Below, piece after piece: positions 61,661 to 64,000 of a DNA stretch of 64,000 nucleotides. Each line of letters opens with the position of its first letter. Positions within the stretch are counted from its first letter, which is position 1. The notes beneath the pieces are model-generated. The model was not told the origin of the DNA and did not search any database. It saw nothing but the letters and a program-made list of their open reading frames with translations. The stretch spans positions 2,666,001 through 2,730,000 of the forward strand of contig NZ_RCST01000001.1 of the NCBI RefSeq assembly GCF_013141865.1. Direction: 5' to 3'. Both the position numbers and the translations under genes were made by a program. The DNA is from Methylomonas sp. ZR1. GTDB lineage: Bacteria; Pseudomonadota; Gammaproteobacteria; Methylococcales; Methylomonadaceae.

Positions 61661-61903
61661 CGAAAACCTTTACCCGTATGCGTTCGGTTTTCTCGTTTCA
61701 AGATTAGCCGAGTCCTGATATGGCAAAGCGGCGGCGCAAAATAAGTCTTTCGAATTGTTGTTACGTCAGGATTGCATAGAGCCGTTCACGAGGGAACTCG
61801 ACTCGCGCCGGTTTATGCGCGGCCATCTCAGCGGCTCACTTTGAGTCCTCGGCTTTTTAGCAATTGTCGGATTTAGATGATAATTTATAGCCGGGAGTGG
61901 CAC

Positions 61904-64000
61904 ATGAAACAATGTTTTCCAAGAATATCAGCGTTTGGCTTGGCAATCGCCGCAGGCTTGGTCGGTATCTTGGGATTTACGGCACTGATGGGCTTGAGCC
62001 TGCAGCAAGAGCGCGATAACCACATAGAACACGCGCGTATCGAAACAGCAAATATCGCTCTGGTTCTGGAGGGGCATGCGCTGGCCACCCTACAAAAAAT
62101 CGATCTGATTCTGAAAGATATTCAGGGGCATATTCAACCCGAGGACATGCGCAGCAGCCAATTCGATAACGCCGTTGAAAACCATGCTATGCAAGCCTTG
62201 CTGCAGGAAAAGGCCAACGATATTCAGCAAGCGGCGGTGATCGAGATCGGCGGAATCCAGATATTCAATACCAACGGCGATTGTATCTACAGTTCTATCG
62301 ATGCTCAGCCAGCCATCAATGTCGCCGACAAAGAAAGCTTTCAATTTCATAGGGATCATCGCCAGACTGGCTTACACATTTCCCCGCCGGAAATATCCCG
62401 TACTCTGGGCATCTGGCATATCTCCCTGACCCGGCGTATCGATTTTCCCGATGGCGGCTTTGCCGGATACGTTAACGTCATCGTGCAATTGAGTTCGTTC
62501 GAAAGTTTTTACGCGACGTTGAACCTTGGCGAACACGGCGCGGTGTTACTCCGCGACGAACAGATGAGGCTTTGGGCACGCCATCCGCATCTGGAAGCCA
62601 ATCTAGGCAAAACCATGCCTAACCACCCCCTGCACCAATACATCGCCCAGGGTATGACCCACGGCTCCTATCTACAGCCCGGCCCGGGCGATGGCGTCAA
62701 ACGCCTCTATAGTTTTCGACGGGTCGGCGATTATCCTTTGTACGTGCTGGCCGCCATCGCCGAACAGGACTATCTGGCCGAATGGCGGAAACATCTGGCC
62801 TGGTACGGTACGGCCGGACTCGTCATCTTGATTGCTTCGTTAGTGTTAGCCTTGGTTGCACGGCACAGCCGTTTGAAATGGCAGAACAACGAAAGAAATT
62901 ACCGCTACATTATCGAGAATGCACCGGTCGGCATTTTTCAGAGAAATTTTGCAGGTCAGTTTAGCTTTCTGAATCTCACTTTGGCACGCCAATTGGATTG
63001 CGACTCCGTCGATACCTTTCTGCAACATTATGTGCCGGCCGAGAAGCTATGGGCCGATCTCGATCAATTGAAGTTGTTTTATCAGTTGCTGCAGACAAAT
63101 AAAGAGGTACGCGGCTTTGAGGCGCAAGCGGTGCTCGTAACCGGGCAAACTAAATGGTTCTCGATGTCCGCTTATCTGGATGAAGAAAACGGACAGATCA
63201 ACGGTTTTACGCTCGACATTACCGAACGCAAGCAAGTCGAAGAGCAACTCAAAACATCGGAAGAGCGTCTGCGCTTGACGATGGATGTGGCGCAAATCGG
63301 CATTTTCGATTGGGACGTCATAAAGGACAGTTTCGAGATGTCACCGATTTATTTCACCATGCTGGGCTATCAAGCAAAACCCGGCCCCGGTGATCGTAAC
63401 GAATGGCTGGAGCGCCTCCATCCGGACGACAGAGCCGGCATCGCCGAAAAAATTACGGCCGTATTGTCGAAACGCGCCAATGCCTACAGTTACGAAGCCA
63501 GGATGCGCCATGCCAACGGCAGCTATCGCTGGATCAGTGTTAAAGCATTCTGCGTGCAGCGCGGCGACGACGGCATGGTTAGCCGTATCCTGGGCATACG
63601 TATGGACATCACCGACCGCAAACGCTACGAAGTCGAATTGGAGCACTACAAAAATCATCTCGAACACCTGGTAAACGAGCGCACGACGGAGTTGTTGGAC
63701 GCCAGGAAACAAGCCGAAAGTGCCAACCTGGCCAAATCCGATTTCTTGGCAAACATGAGCCACGAGATACGTACCCCGATGAACGCCATCATCGGCCTGA
63801 CGCAACTGGCATTGGATACCGAGCTGAACCGGAAGCAACACGATTACCTCAGCAAGGTATTGAATTCATCGCGAGCCTTACTGGGTATTCTGAATGACAT
63901 TCTCGATTACTCAAAAATCGAAGCCGGGCGCATAGACATTGAGGCCATCGAATTCAGCCTGGAAGAAATACTGCGGGCGACGGCAGACTTGTTCTCCATC
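61904..64000 (+). CDS. Cache-PAS-PAS sensor histidine kinase (incomplete at right edge)
   Basis: 699 codons to the window end, so at least 699 residues. The ATG at 61904 has GGGAG seven bases before it. N-terminal helix (about 12-32), a periplasmic double-Cache-like domain (about 35-295), a second helix (about 300-322), PAS (about 330-445) and PAS_3-type (about 450-570) domains, a coiled coil, then HisKA with [14 protein letters not shown] (His620). The HATPase and any receiver domain lie beyond the edge. The periplasmic Cache domain implies sensing of an external small molecule such as an amino acid or carboxylate. Confidence 0.92.
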   Translation, partial: MKQCFPRISAFGLAIAAGLVGILGFTALMGLSLQQERDNHIEHARIETANIALVLEGHALATLQKIDLILKDIQGHIQPEDMRSSQFDNAVENHAMQALLQEKANDIQQAAVIEIGGIQIFNTNGDCIYSSIDAQPAINVADKESFQFHRDHRQTGLHISPPEISRTLGIWHISLTRRIDFPDGGFAGYVNVIVQLSSFESFYATLNLGEHGAVLLRDEQMRLWARHPHLEANLGKTMPNHPLHQYIAQGMTHGSYLQPGPGDGVKRLYSFRRVGDYPLYVLAAIAEQDYLAEWRKHLAWYGTAGLVILIASLVLALVARHSRLKWQNNERNYRYIIENAPVGIFQRNFAGQFSFLNLTLARQLDCDSVDTFLQHYVPAEKLWADLDQLKLFYQLLQTNKEVRGFEAQAVLVTGQTKWFSMSAYLDEENGQINGFTLDITERKQVEEQLKTSEERLRLTMDVAQIGIFDWDVIKDSFEMSPIYFTMLGYQAKPGPGDRNEWLERLHPDDRAGIAEKITAVLSKRANAYSYEARMRHANGSYRWISVKAFCVQRGDDGMVSRILGIRMDITDRKRYEVELEHYKNHLEHLVNERTTELLDARKQAESANLAKSDFLANMSHEIRTPMNAIIGLTQLALDTELNRKQHDYLSKVLNSSRALLGILNDILDYSKIEAGRIDIEAIEFSLEEILRATADLFSI

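Overview
The window is chromosomal DNA of a gammaproteobacterium of middling G+C. No phage, insertion sequence, CRISPR array, rRNA or tRNA gene was found. Housekeeping blocks (lptD, aspS, efp/epmAB, lepA-lepB-rnc-era-recO-pdxJ, smc-zipA, yajC-secD, hisS-yfgM-bamB-der) show clear gammaproteobacterial protein sequences and gene order. The style (AmgK/MurU beside lptD, many multi-PAS kinases) would fit Methylococcales or a Pseudomonas-related lineage, but nothing here (no methane or methanol oxidation genes) proves a genus.

Layout. 1-3.8 kb: lptD (cut by the left edge) faces the MurNAc-recycling pair amgK-murU. 3.8-7.6 kb: hemJ, a DUF4124 protein and a three-gene polyprenyl-phosphate-sugar glycosylation set (LABN protein, GT2, ArnT-like GT39). 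7.8-11.1 kb: pyrC, an FmdB zinc ribbon, aspS. 11.3-14.3 kb: an orphan small gene, then the elongation factor P module (epmA, efp, epmB). 14.4-21.9 kb: a hybrid kinase with a REC-GGDEF protein, a TauE/DsbD-like membrane protein, a one-domain sigma-54 activator and a PP2C phosphatase. 21.9-32.4 kb: a minus-strand block from smc through zipA, lepA, lepB, DUF4845, rnc, era, recO and pdxJ to the phosphatase. 32.7-36.5 kb: nhaD followed by a KdpDE-like two-component pair. 37.4-41.9 kb: queF, an orphan FlhB C-terminal domain, psd, yajC, secD (no secF next to it), ndk. 41.9-48.9 kb: rlmN, pilW, hisS, yfgM, bamB, der, tpx. 49-54.6 kb: small unknown and lipoprotein genes, a PAS-GGDEF cyclase and a CRP-like regulator. 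55-64 kb: a seven-PAS FixL-like kinase with FixJ-like regulator, small unknown genes, a secreted nuclease, a DUF1415 protein and a Cache-PAS kinase cut by the right edge.

How the genes work together. The core blocks cover translation and its quality (EF-P with its beta-lysylation enzymes, LepA, HisS, AspS, RlmN, Der, Era, RNase III), envelope assembly (LptD, BamB, LepB, SecD/YajC, MurNAc recycling, Psd, the sugar-lipid cassette) and chromosome handling (Smc, ZipA, RecO). The accessory part is mainly signalling: three large PAS kinases, two diguanylate cyclases with product-inhibition motifs, a CRP-family regulator, a FixJ-like and a KdpE-like regulator. I did not find a clearly new multi-gene system. 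The strongest leads are the nhaD/KdpDE-like linkage, the trimmed FlhB-like protein, the glycosylation cassette, the duplicated WxC motif in LptD, and several small orphan genes with good ribosome-binding sites.
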